Positions 42,571 through 51,942 of a stretch of 64,000 nt of DNA are shown here, one piece after another. The stretch is from Scytonema sp. UIC 10036. GTDB lineage: Bacteria > Cyanobacteriota > Cyanobacteriia > Cyanobacteriales > Nostocaceae. The notes under the pieces were generated by a model. That model searched no databases. It was given only the letters and a program-made list of their open reading frames with translations, and had not been told where the DNA came from. Location: positions 1 to 64,000 of the forward strand of contig NZ_WJFC01000025.1 in assembly GCF_009725235.1 (NCBI RefSeq). Direction: 5' to 3'. A program made the translations under genes and the position numbers. Within the stretch, counting starts at the first letter, position 1, and every line of letters begins with the position of its first letter.

Positions 42571-44415
42571 TTAGACCGCTTCTGCAGGAAGGAATCCATC
42601 TACCTGCATTTTCCATAACCTAGAGTAAGCACCGCCGCGTGCCAAGAGTTCGGCATGAGTACCATCTTCGACAATGCGACCGGCATTGAACACCAAAATG
42701 CGGTCTAGATGGGCGATAGTAGACAAGCGATGCGCTACTACAATCGTTGTTTTATTATGCATCACTGAATCTAGGGTATCTTGGATCGCTTTTTCGGTAA
42801 TCGAGTCGAGGCTGGAGGTGGCTTCATCTAAAATCAGGATTGGTGCATCTTTGAGAATAACCCGAGCGATCGCAATACGCTGTCTCTGTCCTCCTGATAG
42901 TTTAACACCGCGTTCCCCCACTAGAGAATAATAACCCTCTGCCATTGGCGTGATAAAATCGTGAGCATAAGCTTTAGATGCTGCTTCAAAAACTTCTTCA
43001 TCCCTTGCTTCGAGTCGCCCATAACGAATATTTTCTAGTAACGTGCGATGGAACAAAGATGGATCTTGAGGAATCAAGCTGATCTGGGAGTGGAGGGCAT
43101 CCTGAGTCATATCTCGAATATCGACTCCATCTATGAGAATTTGTCCAGATTGGGGATCGAACAACCGCAAAATCAAATTGACAAAAGTAGATTTACCAGA
43201 GCCGGAGTAGCCCACTAGCCCCACACGTTGACCGGGTTCAATGATAACAGAAAGGTTGTGGAATACTTTTTTCTCAGTTGAATAGTTAAAATTGACTTGC
43301 CGAAATTCAATGCGCCCCTGAGTAATTGAATGGGCAATGGCGTTATCGCGATCGACCAACTCGTGAGGTTGAACAATAGTGTAGACACCATTAGCAATAT
43401 TACCGATATGTTCAAAGAATTCTAGAAATCGTTTACTTAAATTACGAGCTTCACTAATAATCAACAGCGATAAACTAGTGGCTACCACGAAGTCAGCAGC
43501 AGCAATTTTGCCTTGACTCCAAAGGTAGAGCGAGTAATACAGAGTGCCGATTTTTAGAATAGCTGCTGAGATAAACTGAAACCAGCGGATTCGCTCCGAG
43601 TACCAGTTTGACTTTCTCACCTCTTTGAGTTCGTACTTTAATCGCTCATTCAAATAACGTCGTTCAAAACCCAAACGAGCAAACAGGCGACTACTAGTGA
43701 GATTTGTTACTGAATCTACGATAATGCCAGTTGTCTCACTTCTTGCAGCAGCAGCTCTTCGAGAGTAAATTCGGCAACGAGTTGCTAACCAAAACGAAAT
43801 ACTGATGAAAAGAACTGCCCATACCCCGACTAGTGCAGCAAGAGGAGGATAGGCGCGATAGAGTAATATTACGGAGACAACATATACAATAATGACTGGC
43901 ATAAATTCAGTAATCATCATTTGCATCGTTTGCGTCACACCCAGAGAGGTTTCGCTAATACGATGTGCCAATGCCCCAGCAAAACTACTGCTTAGATAGC
44001 GATGCGAATGTTGTTGTAAGTATGCATATAGGGAGCGGACGATTTGCTGTCGGTGGATCGGGTGGAGGAGAGTCTGCAAGAGACCAGCCGAGCGCCCGAA
44101 TACCACTTCACCTATACTCAAAGCAGTAAACAGCATCAAAGGTTGTCTCACTGCATCAAAAATGGGTCTGGTGTCGCCCATAGATCGGGTCACGCTTCGG
44201 ATAATCTCGCCAATGGCATAAGGCAGCATGATACCACAGGTCGCGTGTATCACCTCCAAAATTACCATTGCCACATACCACCAACGGAACTGGTTAACAA
44301 AATAGCAAATGAACCTGAATGGTGTTGATGGCAGAGGTGGCGCATCGCCAGCACGTTGGAACGGTTGAGATGAACGTGATCTTTTGATTAAAGAACGGCG
44401 ATCGCGTCGTATCAC
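42571..44415 (-). CDS. ABC exporter, fused permease and ATPase (ABCB/MsbA-like)
   Basis: A 614-aa half-transporter. The N-terminal half has six spans from FICYFVNQFRWWYVAMVILE onward. The ATPase half begins near residue 370. Walker A is GYSGSGKST, the Q-loop SLIPQDPSLFHRTLLENIRY, the signature LSGGQRQRIAIARVIL, Walker B ILILDEATSSLD and the switch His in VAHRLST. It works as a dimer to export lipids, peptides or drugs. The substrate is not evident and the gene stands alone. Confidence 0.93.
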   Translation of the reverse strand: MIRRDRRSLIKRSRSSQPFQRAGDAPPLPSTPFRFICYFVNQFRWWYVAMVILEVIHATCGIMLPYAIGEIIRSVTRSMGDTRPIFDAVRQPLMLFTALSIGEVVFGRSAGLLQTLLHPIHRQQIVRSLYAYLQQHSHRYLSSSFAGALAHRISETSLGVTQTMQMMITEFMPVIIVYVVSVILLYRAYPPLAALVGVWAVLFISISFWLATRCRIYSRRAAAARSETTGIIVDSVTNLTSSRLFARLGFERRYLNERLKYELKEVRKSNWYSERIRWFQFISAAILKIGTLYYSLYLWSQGKIAAADFVVATSLSLLIISEARNLSKRFLEFFEHIGNIANGVYTIVQPHELVDRDNAIAHSITQGRIEFRQVNFNYSTEKKVFHNLSVIIEPGQRVGLVGYSGSGKSTFVNLILRLFDPQSGQILIDGVDIRDMTQDALHSQISLIPQDPSLFHRTLLENIRYGRLEARDEEVFEAASKAYAHDFITPMAEGYYSLVGERGVKLSGGQRQRIAIARVILKDAPILILDEATSSLDSITEKAIQDTLDSVMHNKTTIVVAHRLSTIAHLDRILVFNAGRIVEDGTHAELLARGGAYSRLWKMQVDGFLPAEAV

Positions 44416-44656
44416 TGAAGTTTCTCCCTAATAGACTGACAAGAACTAACTTTCAACACTTACAGCGCTCTTTAATACGATGGGCTTATTGTACAGTTGG
44501 CAACCGACGCATTAGAATGACATTCATGCCTCATATCATGTCCGCTTGCATACCCTAAATAAAGCTCACGCAAAGACGCAAAGACGCTAAGGAACTAAGC
44601 AACTTTAATTATGGTTGTGTTACCGGACATGATATCGAATAGCTGGATTAGCTAGC

Positions 44657-45655
44657 TTAGCGCACAGAATCTCCTTTACGATATTCAGCAGTGATGTCGT
44701 CTAGTTTTTGTTTTAAATTGTCATCAAGTTTGACTTCTACTGCCTTAAGAGTGTCAGCAAGTTGTTCTGGACGGCTAGCGCCAATAATGGGAGCAGTAAT
44801 AATCGGATTAGCTAGTACCCAAGCCACTGCTAGGGTGGTGAGTGACAATCCAGCCAAATCCGCTACTGTACGTAATTCCTCAACAGTATTGAACTCGCGA
44901 TCGTGCCAATAACGTTCTTGATAACGTTCAGCAGCCGCACCTAAGGTGAAACGAGTTCCTTCGGTGGGACCTTGAGCAAGATTGTGTTTACCAGTAAGCA
45001 AACCTCCTGCCAATGGATTGTAAGGAATTACACCAAGCCCTTCTTCTTGCGCTAGAGGCAAGAGTTCCCGCTCAATTTCGCGGAACAACAAATTGTAGCG
45101 GGGTTGAATTGAGACAAAGCGAGTGAGATTGCGAACATCAGCACGACCTAAAGCGCGGCTGAGTCGGTAAGCTAAGAAGTTAGAAACCCCAATATAACGT
45201 GCTTTACCAGACCGAACTATCGTGTCCAGAGCTTCTAAAGTCTCATCCAAAGGGGTTGAGGCATCATCAGAGTGCAATTGATACAGATCCACATAATCAG
45301 TTTGCAGTCGTCTGAGGGAAGCATCGATCGCATCTAAAAGATGTTTGCGCGAAGCACCCCGATCCCAAGGTGCAGGACCAACCTTGCCCACAGCCTTAGT
45401 CGCTAGGATAAAATGTTCGCGTTTGCCTTTGAGCCAGCGCCCAATGATTTCTTCGGTGCGTCCAGCAGTGTCAATTCCACCGCCAAGGGGATAAACATCA
45501 GCTGTATCCAGAAAGTTAATACCAGCATTAGCAGCTGTATCGAGGATGACCCTGGAAGTTTCTTCATCAGTCTGCAATCCAAAAGTCATGGTACCAAGAG
45601 AGAGGCGCGAAACAGTCAATCCTGTTTTACCTAGATTTGTAGTTGGTAACGTCAT
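44657..45655 (-). CDS. Aldo/keto reductase
   Basis: A 332-aa AKR from the Met of MTLPTTNLGKTGLTVSRLSL (the track start adds 18 poor residues). The catalytic tetrad is visible: Asp in FLDTADVYP with the following Tyr replaced by Val-Tyr spacing, Lys in LATKAVGKVGP and His in YQLHSDDASTPLDETLEAL. NADPH-binding IGASRPEQLADTLKAV lies near the end. It is a general carbonyl reductase of the AKR11/12-like type. It is a single gene; the 240 bp downstream of the ABC exporter hold no feature. Confidence 0.9.
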   Translation of the reverse strand: MTLPTTNLGKTGLTVSRLSLGTMTFGLQTDEETSRVILDTAANAGINFLDTADVYPLGGGIDTAGRTEEIIGRWLKGKREHFILATKAVGKVGPAPWDRGASRKHLLDAIDASLRRLQTDYVDLYQLHSDDASTPLDETLEALDTIVRSGKARYIGVSNFLAYRLSRALGRADVRNLTRFVSIQPRYNLLFREIERELLPLAQEEGLGVIPYNPLAGGLLTGKHNLAQGPTEGTRFTLGAAAERYQERYWHDREFNTVEELRTVADLAGLSLTTLAVAWVLANPIITAPIIGASRPEQLADTLKAVEVKLDDNLKQKLDDITAEYRKGDSVR

Positions 45656-45709
45656 GGCGATCTCGAGCGTTGTTGATTGAAAAAAGTAGAATTTAGAAAC
45701 TGAGACCAA

Positions 45710-45838
45710 TTTGAAAGAATAATGCTACAGATAGTTGAGTGAAATGTAGTCCAGACAAGACTTTCTCAATCCAAAATCTAAAATCTAAAATCCAAAATGG
45801 TATGAGTTTGTTCGGTAAAAATTGCGCTCGCAGTTTAG
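45710..45838. repeat. Short AT-rich intergenic repeat
   Basis: Holds TCCAAAATCTAAAATCTAAA, the reverse of the TTTTAGATTTTGGA tracts at 8552 and 31807. No gene is seen. Confidence 0.6.
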
Positions 45839-46513
45839 TTAGGTTGTATTTATTGCTTTACCCCACCAAATACATTTAAATCGCTTGCCTGTTTGCTCGT
45901 GCAATATTTCGTAATGTTTTAGCTCTACATCTTTCCAGTCAGATAACAGGTCTAGCAAATATTCTTTAGAGAAAAAATGCATAGTTTGTCCATCACGTTC
46001 TAGAAAGTAATTTGGCTCTATTTCGCGTATGGGAGGGTGGCGTTCTGCCCGAACTAAAGCGTCTTCTGTAGAATTAACGTGGAAAACAAATAATCCTTCG
46101 GGGCGGACTATTCGTCGAATTTCTTTAAACAACTCGCGTGTAATCCGATCTGAAAACATATGGATGGCAACATTGGACATGACAGCATCAAAGCTTGCAC
46201 TCTGAAATGGCAAAGGTTTTGCCATGTCTGCAATGACAAACTGTGCGTTTAGTCCTAGCTTTTCTGCTTTCTCGCGTCCTTGTCGCACTGCCTCATCTGA
46301 AAAATCCATACCAATGACTGTAAAGCCTTGTTTTGCAAGACGTAACACGTCGTTCCCTGACCCGCAACCAAGGTCAAGTAAGGTTTTAACATTGGCAGAT
46401 TTGAGGAACGGAAGATGAACATTCGTCCATTGGGTTCCCCAATCTAAATCAGTTCCAGCATCCTTCCATTTAGCGAAGGTTTGGTTCCAGAAATCGGATG
46501 GAGCGTAAGACAT
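45839..46513 (-). CDS. Class I SAM-dependent methyltransferase
   Basis: A 224-aa methyltransferase. Motif I is LLDLGCGSGNDVLRLAKQGF, followed by the acidic GMDFSDEAV, motif II-like FVIADMAKPLPFQSASFDAV and the C-terminal EHSKEYLLDLLSDWKDVELK-like segment. The substrate is unknown. It ends a leftward set: FAD oxidoreductase, alpha/beta hydrolase, methyltransferase, with short gaps (6 and 21 nt). Confidence 0.92.
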   Translation of the reverse strand: MSYAPSDFWNQTFAKWKDAGTDLDWGTQWTNVHLPFLKSANVKTLLDLGCGSGNDVLRLAKQGFTVIGMDFSDEAVRQGREKAEKLGLNAQFVIADMAKPLPFQSASFDAVMSNVAIHMFSDRITRELFKEIRRIVRPEGLFVFHVNSTEDALVRAERHPPIREIEPNYFLERDGQTMHFFSKEYLLDLLSDWKDVELKHYEILHEQTGKRFKCIWWGKAINTT

Positions 46514-46519
46514 AGTGTA

Positions 46520-47188
46520 TCAGACAACTAGGGCAGTGTTGCGACGGCTTTGCGAAACCAGCCACTGTTGCAACTTCGGATCGCTGTACACTTCATCTGC
46601 AATAAAATGATCGCCGTCAGGCAGTACAGTAAAATCTACTGTTCCCCCCAGTCCGCGCAAAGTAGCGACAATAGACTCTGTATCCTCAATCGGTAGTTTT
46701 TCGTCTTTTCCTCCTTGGAATATTTGGATGGGAATTTCTTTGAGCGCAGCTAATTGAGTTTCTTCTAAGGTCTTGGGTACACGCCCTGATACTGCTACCA
46801 AACCAGCGAAGCGTCCGGGATGGGAAGCGGCTATATGCCAAGCGCCAGCCGTACCTAAGCTGAACCCAGACAAGATGACACGATACGGATCGATGAGATG
46901 AGAGGCGATGAGATCGTCAAGCAAAGCAATAACATCTGACTCTCGCTCCACCCAAGTCTGTCCTTCAGGAAGTTGGGGGGCTGCAAAGACATAAGGTAAT
47001 GGGCTGGAAATATCTACGAAACGAGGTAGACCCCATTTCAGCAGCACATTTAGATCGTTACCGCGATCTCTCGCTCCGTGTAGAAAAAGTACAAGGGGCG
47101 CGGGTTTACTGACATTGTCAGCGACTGATGAGAAAAGATATGGTAATGAACCATTACTACTATTGTAAGAGCGTTGTTCTACTGGCAT
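46520..47188 (-). CDS. Alpha/beta hydrolase, phospholipase/carboxylesterase type
   Basis: A 222-aa hydrolase. The oxyanion-hole region is PLVLFLHGARDRGNDLNVLL. The nucleophile elbow is GFSLGTAGAWHIAA, the catalytic Asp lies near IFQGGKDEKLPIEDTE and the His in LPDGDHFIADEVYSD. It resembles dienelactone-hydrolase or esterase-D-like enzymes. It is 6 nt upstream of the methyltransferase, in the same transcript. Confidence 0.88.
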   Translation of the reverse strand: MPVEQRSYNSSNGSLPYLFSSVADNVSKPAPLVLFLHGARDRGNDLNVLLKWGLPRFVDISSPLPYVFAAPQLPEGQTWVERESDVIALLDDLIASHLIDPYRVILSGFSLGTAGAWHIAASHPGRFAGLVAVSGRVPKTLEETQLAALKEIPIQIFQGGKDEKLPIEDTESIVATLRGLGGTVDFTVLPDGDHFIADEVYSDPKLQQWLVSQSRRNTALVV

Positions 47189-47209
47189 ATTCGTTACTCC
47201 TAACGTTTA

Positions 47210-48682
47210 CTAGCTAATTGCCACCGTTGCTGGCTGTTTCCACACTGCTTTGGCATATAGTGAATCCTGAAAGTCCGGCGCGATCTTGTCGCTGGTAATC
47301 CGTGCTTCGTGCTGCTCCCAGTCTGCGAAAAACAAATCGTGGCTAATGCGTCCTACTATTGCTGGTACGTCACGCCGGATACTAGGTACGTCACCGATAG
47401 GTAACCCGAAGCTCACGAAGCCTGCTGGGTTGAAAACGTGAATGTCCTTGAGGTATGGCGCACTGTCAGGTACTTTCTCTAGGTATTCATGGGCGCTGCC
47501 AAGGTAAGGATGTGTCCCTAAATCGTCGTCGCGCTGGTCGGCTGGTGGCTCGTAGCGATCGCGCCAGAGGGCGATGTGATGGGCAAAGTCGGCTAGTTCG
47601 GGACGTTTTGTTGGGTCAACAAAGTAACCAGTACCAGCGATCGCAAAATCAAACTCGAAAATATCGTCGCTCAGGTGAACGACGATACGACCGCCCTTTT
47701 CCTGCGCCGTTCTCCAAGGTGCAGACAGATGCAGGTGGAAGTTAGAAAACGCGATCGCCCTTGGCGCAAGCCGTACCCGGCTTATCGCTCGCTCAATCGC
47801 ATCAGGTGGTGGTGTGGAGCCTGCTTGACGAAAGCGCCAAGCTTGATACCAGCGAGCCGCATCTGGTAGTTGTGGATAGTTGTAGTATGCACCAGGATAA
47901 CCCCGCACCCGAATCACTGGTAGAGATGCGATAGTCGAGCGCCGTGCGAACAAGTGTACTGCTTTCGCTCCTGATTCCAGCGCCACCGCTGCTGCATCAA
48001 AAGCTGAAGCCGCAGCACCTATAACTGCCACAGTCTTACCGCGCAGTGCGTCAAAGTCGATCTCGGAGGCGGTGTGAGCATACAGCGTGCTTGGTAAGTC
48101 AGTTAGTACAGGCGGTATGTATGGACCACCAGTGCCTGCTACACCATTGGCGAAGATAATCTTACGCGTGGTTTCCACCTGCGGGACACCGTTTACCTCA
48201 AGGTGCATGCGAAAGAAACCTTCGGCTGGCTCAACCCGCACCAATTTCGTCCGGTATCGAACTGAGATGCCCAGGAACTGTCGATACCAGCTGAGATACT
48301 CAGCCCACTTCACTCGCGGAATGCGATCGAGCGCCGCGTATGCCTCAGCACCGTGCCGAGCCTCATACCAAGCTTGGAAAGAAAGTTCCGGGATGCCCAG
48401 TTCGGGACCGGGTAGGTTCTTCGGTGTGCGTAGCTTTTTCATCCGCGCTCGCGTAAGCCACACCCCAGCACGTGCCTCGTCCTCAGCTGCATCAATCACA
48501 GTCACGCGACCGATGCCGACACGTCGTAGCGCAAATGCAAAGACGCTGCCGCTGCCGCTACCACCTACTATTGTGACGTTGTGGTCGATACCTGAGCGAT
48601 CGCTTACCCAGTTTTCCGGATCGGGACCTAGTAGGCGTAGTGCTGAGCGAGCGCCGAAATCGGGGTCAGTCGTTGTTGTCAT
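47210..48682 (-). CDS. FAD/NAD(P)-binding monooxygenase-like oxidoreductase
   Basis: A 490-aa flavoprotein. The first dinucleotide fold reads VTIVGGSGSGSVFAFALRRV, an unusual G-G-S-G-S-G variant. The second, KTVAVIGAAASAFDAAAVAL, fits NADPH binding. Between them RTPKNLPGPELGIPELSFQAWYE resembles N-hydroxylating or Baeyer-Villiger-type enzymes. It heads the transcript with the hydrolase and methyltransferase. Its GC is higher than that of the surroundings. Substrate unknown. Confidence 0.85.
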   Translation of the reverse strand: MTTTTDPDFGARSALRLLGPDPENWVSDRSGIDHNVTIVGGSGSGSVFAFALRRVGIGRVTVIDAAEDEARAGVWLTRARMKKLRTPKNLPGPELGIPELSFQAWYEARHGAEAYAALDRIPRVKWAEYLSWYRQFLGISVRYRTKLVRVEPAEGFFRMHLEVNGVPQVETTRKIIFANGVAGTGGPYIPPVLTDLPSTLYAHTASEIDFDALRGKTVAVIGAAASAFDAAAVALESGAKAVHLFARRSTIASLPVIRVRGYPGAYYNYPQLPDAARWYQAWRFRQAGSTPPPDAIERAISRVRLAPRAIAFSNFHLHLSAPWRTAQEKGGRIVVHLSDDIFEFDFAIAGTGYFVDPTKRPELADFAHHIALWRDRYEPPADQRDDDLGTHPYLGSAHEYLEKVPDSAPYLKDIHVFNPAGFVSFGLPIGDVPSIRRDVPAIVGRISHDLFFADWEQHEARITSDKIAPDFQDSLYAKAVWKQPATVAIS

Positions 48683-48927
48683 GTTGCTCTCTCTGGGTGA
48701 AACGCTGTGCGTATGTACTTGTTATTAACGAAAGGAAGAGGGGGAATAATCTTTGTGTTTTTTCTTACACAACACATACAAAAAATATGTAGTGCGAAAC
48801 ATAAAGATATGATACACGAATAATTCGTTTATCAAACATTAAATATTGCAAACTATTTTGGAGTGGTGAGACGATGGTTTGAGATGCTTGCTAGAGCAAT
48901 CGAACCATCAGTCATTTTCGGATGAAA
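48683..48927. other. Intergenic region
   Basis: AT-rich with several TTGTGT/ACACAACACA stretches, the probable promoter region of the flavoprotein gene. No gene is seen. Confidence 0.5.
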
Positions 48928-49230
48928 TTACTGAAAAAGATTTGTATTTAATTTAGAGGGCATGATGAAAGGAAAAACAGTTTCATACGCTCTAGCTGCT
49001 TGCAATACTAGTAAATCTCTGTATTTGGCACCGACAATTTGTATACCTACGGGTAAACCATTTTTAGTGAAGCCACAAGGTACAGAAGCAGCAGGTTGTT
49101 GTGTGAGATTAAAAGGAAATGTAAACGGTGACCAATCTCGTTGCGATCTATCAATATATGACTGGGGTCTATTTTGTCCGATGGGAAAGGCAACTACAGG
49201 TAAAGTGGGAGAAATCGGCAATTTCTGACA
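48928..49230 (-). pseudogene. C-terminal remnant of an amidase-family protein
   Basis: The frame reads LPISPTLPVVAFPIGQNRPQ, FNLTQQPAASVPCGFTKNGL and PVGIQIVGAKYRDLLVLQAA, the standard last 90 residues of the amidase signature family. The catalytic Ser-Ser-Lys region is absent. There is no start codon in the right place; the fragment begins at about 49230. Confidence 0.8.
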
Positions 49231-49335
49231 TATTTTAGGGTTTTGTAAACAAGAACTGGCGAAATTTTATACGGAATCAAATTTGCAGCAGTACAAGCCC
49301 ACTTGTTAATACTTCATCCCACTGAGTTGTTTTTT

Positions 49336-49602
49336 CTATTTCTGATACAGAAAGAGGTGGACTGATTGATAAGCCGCACGAGTACGATAAAGGCTTGCAT
49401 AAGCATAGCCCACAACCTCACTATTGATTTCGCAAACTAACCAAGGCATCTGCTGTTGATATCTCTCGATCCGCTGTTGAAACTCCTTTTCGCTAGGTGG
49501 TTCTAGCTCAAAGGAAATTGCTGTTTCGCGGACAATCGGTGCATAGATGACCAACATATGTGATACATCTTTTCCATTAGCTAATCTGATTCTCGTTTTC
49601 AA
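49336..49602 (-). pseudogene. N-terminal part of a GNAT acetyltransferase (phosphinothricin-acetyltransferase-like)
   Basis: The protein opens TRIRLANGKDVSHMLVIYAP and continues IVRETAISFELEPPSEKEFQ and MPWLVCEINSEVVGYAYASL, the first half of the Pat/YncA family. At YRTRAAYQ the family sequence stops and the frame ends 11 codons later (SVHLFLYQK). The acetyl-CoA-binding half is missing. Confidence 0.75.
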
Positions 49603-49917
49603 AGCAAGTTATTTATTCAAGCTAAGTAGGTGGGAAAAACCGAAATATGTAAAGGTATGTAAATAAGCTAAAACCCTTACAAATAACCAATGACGAATCC
49701 TAACTAGACAGAATCCTCTTTGAGACATTCAGTTTCTTGCTTCCTAAAATAGATTTGTGGTAAGTTCTCATTAGGAAAAATACAGTATGGTTATTAGATT
49801 ACCGTACTTTTTTTGGGAACTCAAGCTCTGAGCCTATGCTGAACAATCAGTACAGGGAGTTGAGTCCAACGAGGTATGTTAAAACTCTTTGAGTAGCATT
49901 TTGGAATCAAGCTTTCC
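49603..49917. other. Intergenic region
   Basis: AT-rich sequence without recognisable gene or repeat, likely containing the promoter of the dehydrogenase gene at 49918. Confidence 0.45.
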
Positions 49918-50817
49918 ATGCAAATTCAAACTGTTGGTATTTTAAGTCCAGGTGACATGGGGCAAGCCATAGCCGCTGTACTCAATGAACATGGATTAAA
50001 GACAATTGCGGCTTTGGATGAACGGAGCGAACGCACTCGACAATTAGCCGCCTCAGCCAATATTCAGGATGTCGGTTCCCTTAAACAACTGGTGATTGAA
50101 TCAGATGTAGTGCTATCAGTTTTAGTACCCGCCGCCGCAACTGAAGCAGCAGAACAAGTGGCTGAGGTAATAGGCAGTACAGGTAAGAGAATTTTATATG
50201 CTGACTGTAACGCTATATCACCCCAGAAAGTAAAAAGTATTGCCCATATTATCGAATCAAAAGGCGGACAATTTGTCGATGCATCAATTATTGGCCCGCC
50301 TCCACGAGTGCCCAACCGCACCCGTATCTATGCATCAGGAAAACAGGCAGTTGAACTCCAACAACTGCGCGATTATGGATTAGATATACGAGCGATTGGC
50401 AATGAAATTGGTAATGCTTCTGGTTTGAAGATGTGCTATGCAGCCCTAACAAAAGGACTGACAGCAATTGGCACAGAATTACTCATTTCAGCCCATCGCC
50501 TTGGTTTAGACGAACAACTTTGGGATGAAGTATCAACTAGCCAACCAGAACTAGCCAAAATACTCTCCCGTTCCATTCCATCCATGACACCAAAAGCACA
50601 TCGGTGGATTGGGGAAATGGAAGAAATAGCAGAAACCTTTGAAGCTTTAGAATTGACAGAGCGAATTTTCCAAGGCGCGGCTGATGTTTACCGCTTAGTG
50701 AAAGAAACGTCGCTGGGCAAAGAAACACCAGAAGAAAGCGATCGCGATCGTGCGCTCGGAGATATTATTACAACTCTTTCCCAAGAATCTTTAAGAGTGA
50801 AAAATCAGAAGAATTAG
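49918..50817 (+). CDS. NAD(P)-dependent dehydrogenase, 6PGDH/beta-hydroxyacid type with DUF1932
   Basis: A 299-aa protein. The N-terminal Rossmann fold starts IQTVGILSPGDMGQAIAAVL. The middle DASIIGPPPRVPNRTRIYAS and the Lys of GNASGLKMCYAALTKGL correspond to the substrate- and catalytic-site segments of the 6-phosphogluconate-dehydrogenase-like family. The C-terminus matches DUF1932. It is a single gene. Confidence 0.9.
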   Translation: MQIQTVGILSPGDMGQAIAAVLNEHGLKTIAALDERSERTRQLAASANIQDVGSLKQLVIESDVVLSVLVPAAATEAAEQVAEVIGSTGKRILYADCNAISPQKVKSIAHIIESKGGQFVDASIIGPPPRVPNRTRIYASGKQAVELQQLRDYGLDIRAIGNEIGNASGLKMCYAALTKGLTAIGTELLISAHRLGLDEQLWDEVSTSQPELAKILSRSIPSMTPKAHRWIGEMEEIAETFEALELTERIFQGAADVYRLVKETSLGKETPEESDRDRALGDIITTLSQESLRVKNQKN

Positions 50818-50860
50818 TACTCTGCTACACCAATTCTCATGGATAAAACGATTTTTCCTC

Positions 50861-50970
50861 TCTCGTTCCCAGGTTCTACCTAGGAAAGCAGAGTGCGAGG
50901 CTCTGCAGAGCGATTTTAGGAGGCGGAGCCTCCCGTTAGGCATTCCCAGGCTCCGCCTGGGAACGAGGTG
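50861..50970. repeat. Palindromic dispersed repeat element, copy 3
   Basis: Begins TCTCGTTCCCAGGTTCTACC, contains GGAGGCGGAGCCTCC and ends CTCCGCCTGGGAACGAGG. It is a close relative of 4173-4290. Confidence 0.8.
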
Positions 50971-51072
50971 GTACAAAGTTTCGATCGCTCTTTGAAACGT
51001 ATGTGGTAGACCACTAGTAGGTTATTTGTTACACACAGTACATAGTGAAAACCAAATCGAGGAATTTATTTT

Positions 51073-51873
51073 ATGAGCTTGGAACTACATTTATCAGGTA
51101 AAACAGCAATTGTTACAGGTGGTAGTGCGGGGATTGGTTTAGCCATTGCCAAAGCCCTCTATACTGAAGGTGTGAATGTGACTATTGCTGCTCGTAACCC
51201 AGAACGATTAGAGAGTGCAGTTAGTGCTATTCAGTCCCTACCCACACCAGGAGCGAAAGTCATTGCGTTCGCAGCCGATCTGACACAAGCAGAAAGTGTT
51301 GATAAAGTTGTTTCAAGCACACTCGAACAGTTTGGACAAATTGATATCTTAGTCAATAATGCAGGGTCAGCTCGTGCAGGGTCTTTCCTTGAACTGAGCG
51401 ATGATGTATTTCTAGATGCTTGGAACTTAAAATTACTGGGCTACATTCGCCTAGTTAAAGCTGTTGTTCCCCACCAAAAAAATAGACGGGATGGACGGAT
51501 TGTCAATATTATTGGCGGTGCAGGTCGAACACCTCGTCCCGGCTTCCTTCCTGGTGGCACAACTAATGCTGCTTTGCTTAACTTCACGCGGGGAATATCT
51601 AAAGAGTTAGCTGAGTACAACATTCGGATTAATGCTATTTCGCCCGGAGCTACGGCTACCGAACGGGCTGAACGCTTGGCAGAACAAAACGCTCAAGCTC
51701 GTGGGATTACAATTGAGCAAGCAAAAGCAGAAACTTTACAAGGAATTCCTCTCAAAAGGATCGCCCAGCCAGAAGAAATTGCTGCATTAACACTGTTTTT
51801 AGTGTCTGACCTTGCTGCTTCAATTACAGGTGCTGAGATTCTTGTTGATGGTGGACACACTCCAGGGGTTTAA
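51073..51873 (+). CDS. SDR-family oxidoreductase
   Basis: A 266-aa classical short-chain dehydrogenase. The cofactor motif is TAIVTGGSAGIGLAIAKALY (TGxxxGIG). DILVNNAGSARAG follows. At the catalytic site the usual YxxxK is replaced: after GGAGRTPRPGFLPGGTTNAALLNF there is a Gly-Gly-Thr-Thr-Asn stretch with no Tyr-x3-Lys visible. Thus catalysis may differ or be lost. The end reads ITGAEILVDGGHTPGV. It precedes the DMT transporter by 70 nt. Confidence 0.85.
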   Translation: MSLELHLSGKTAIVTGGSAGIGLAIAKALYTEGVNVTIAARNPERLESAVSAIQSLPTPGAKVIAFAADLTQAESVDKVVSSTLEQFGQIDILVNNAGSARAGSFLELSDDVFLDAWNLKLLGYIRLVKAVVPHQKNRRDGRIVNIIGGAGRTPRPGFLPGGTTNAALLNFTRGISKELAEYNIRINAISPGATATERAERLAEQNAQARGITIEQAKAETLQGIPLKRIAQPEEIAALTLFLVSDLAASITGAEILVDGGHTPGV

Positions 51874-51942
51874 AATGCAGTAATTTTTGATATTGGATGA
51901 TACTCTTGTGGAGCAGGACATGGTTGTGGTAAAGCACAAGAG

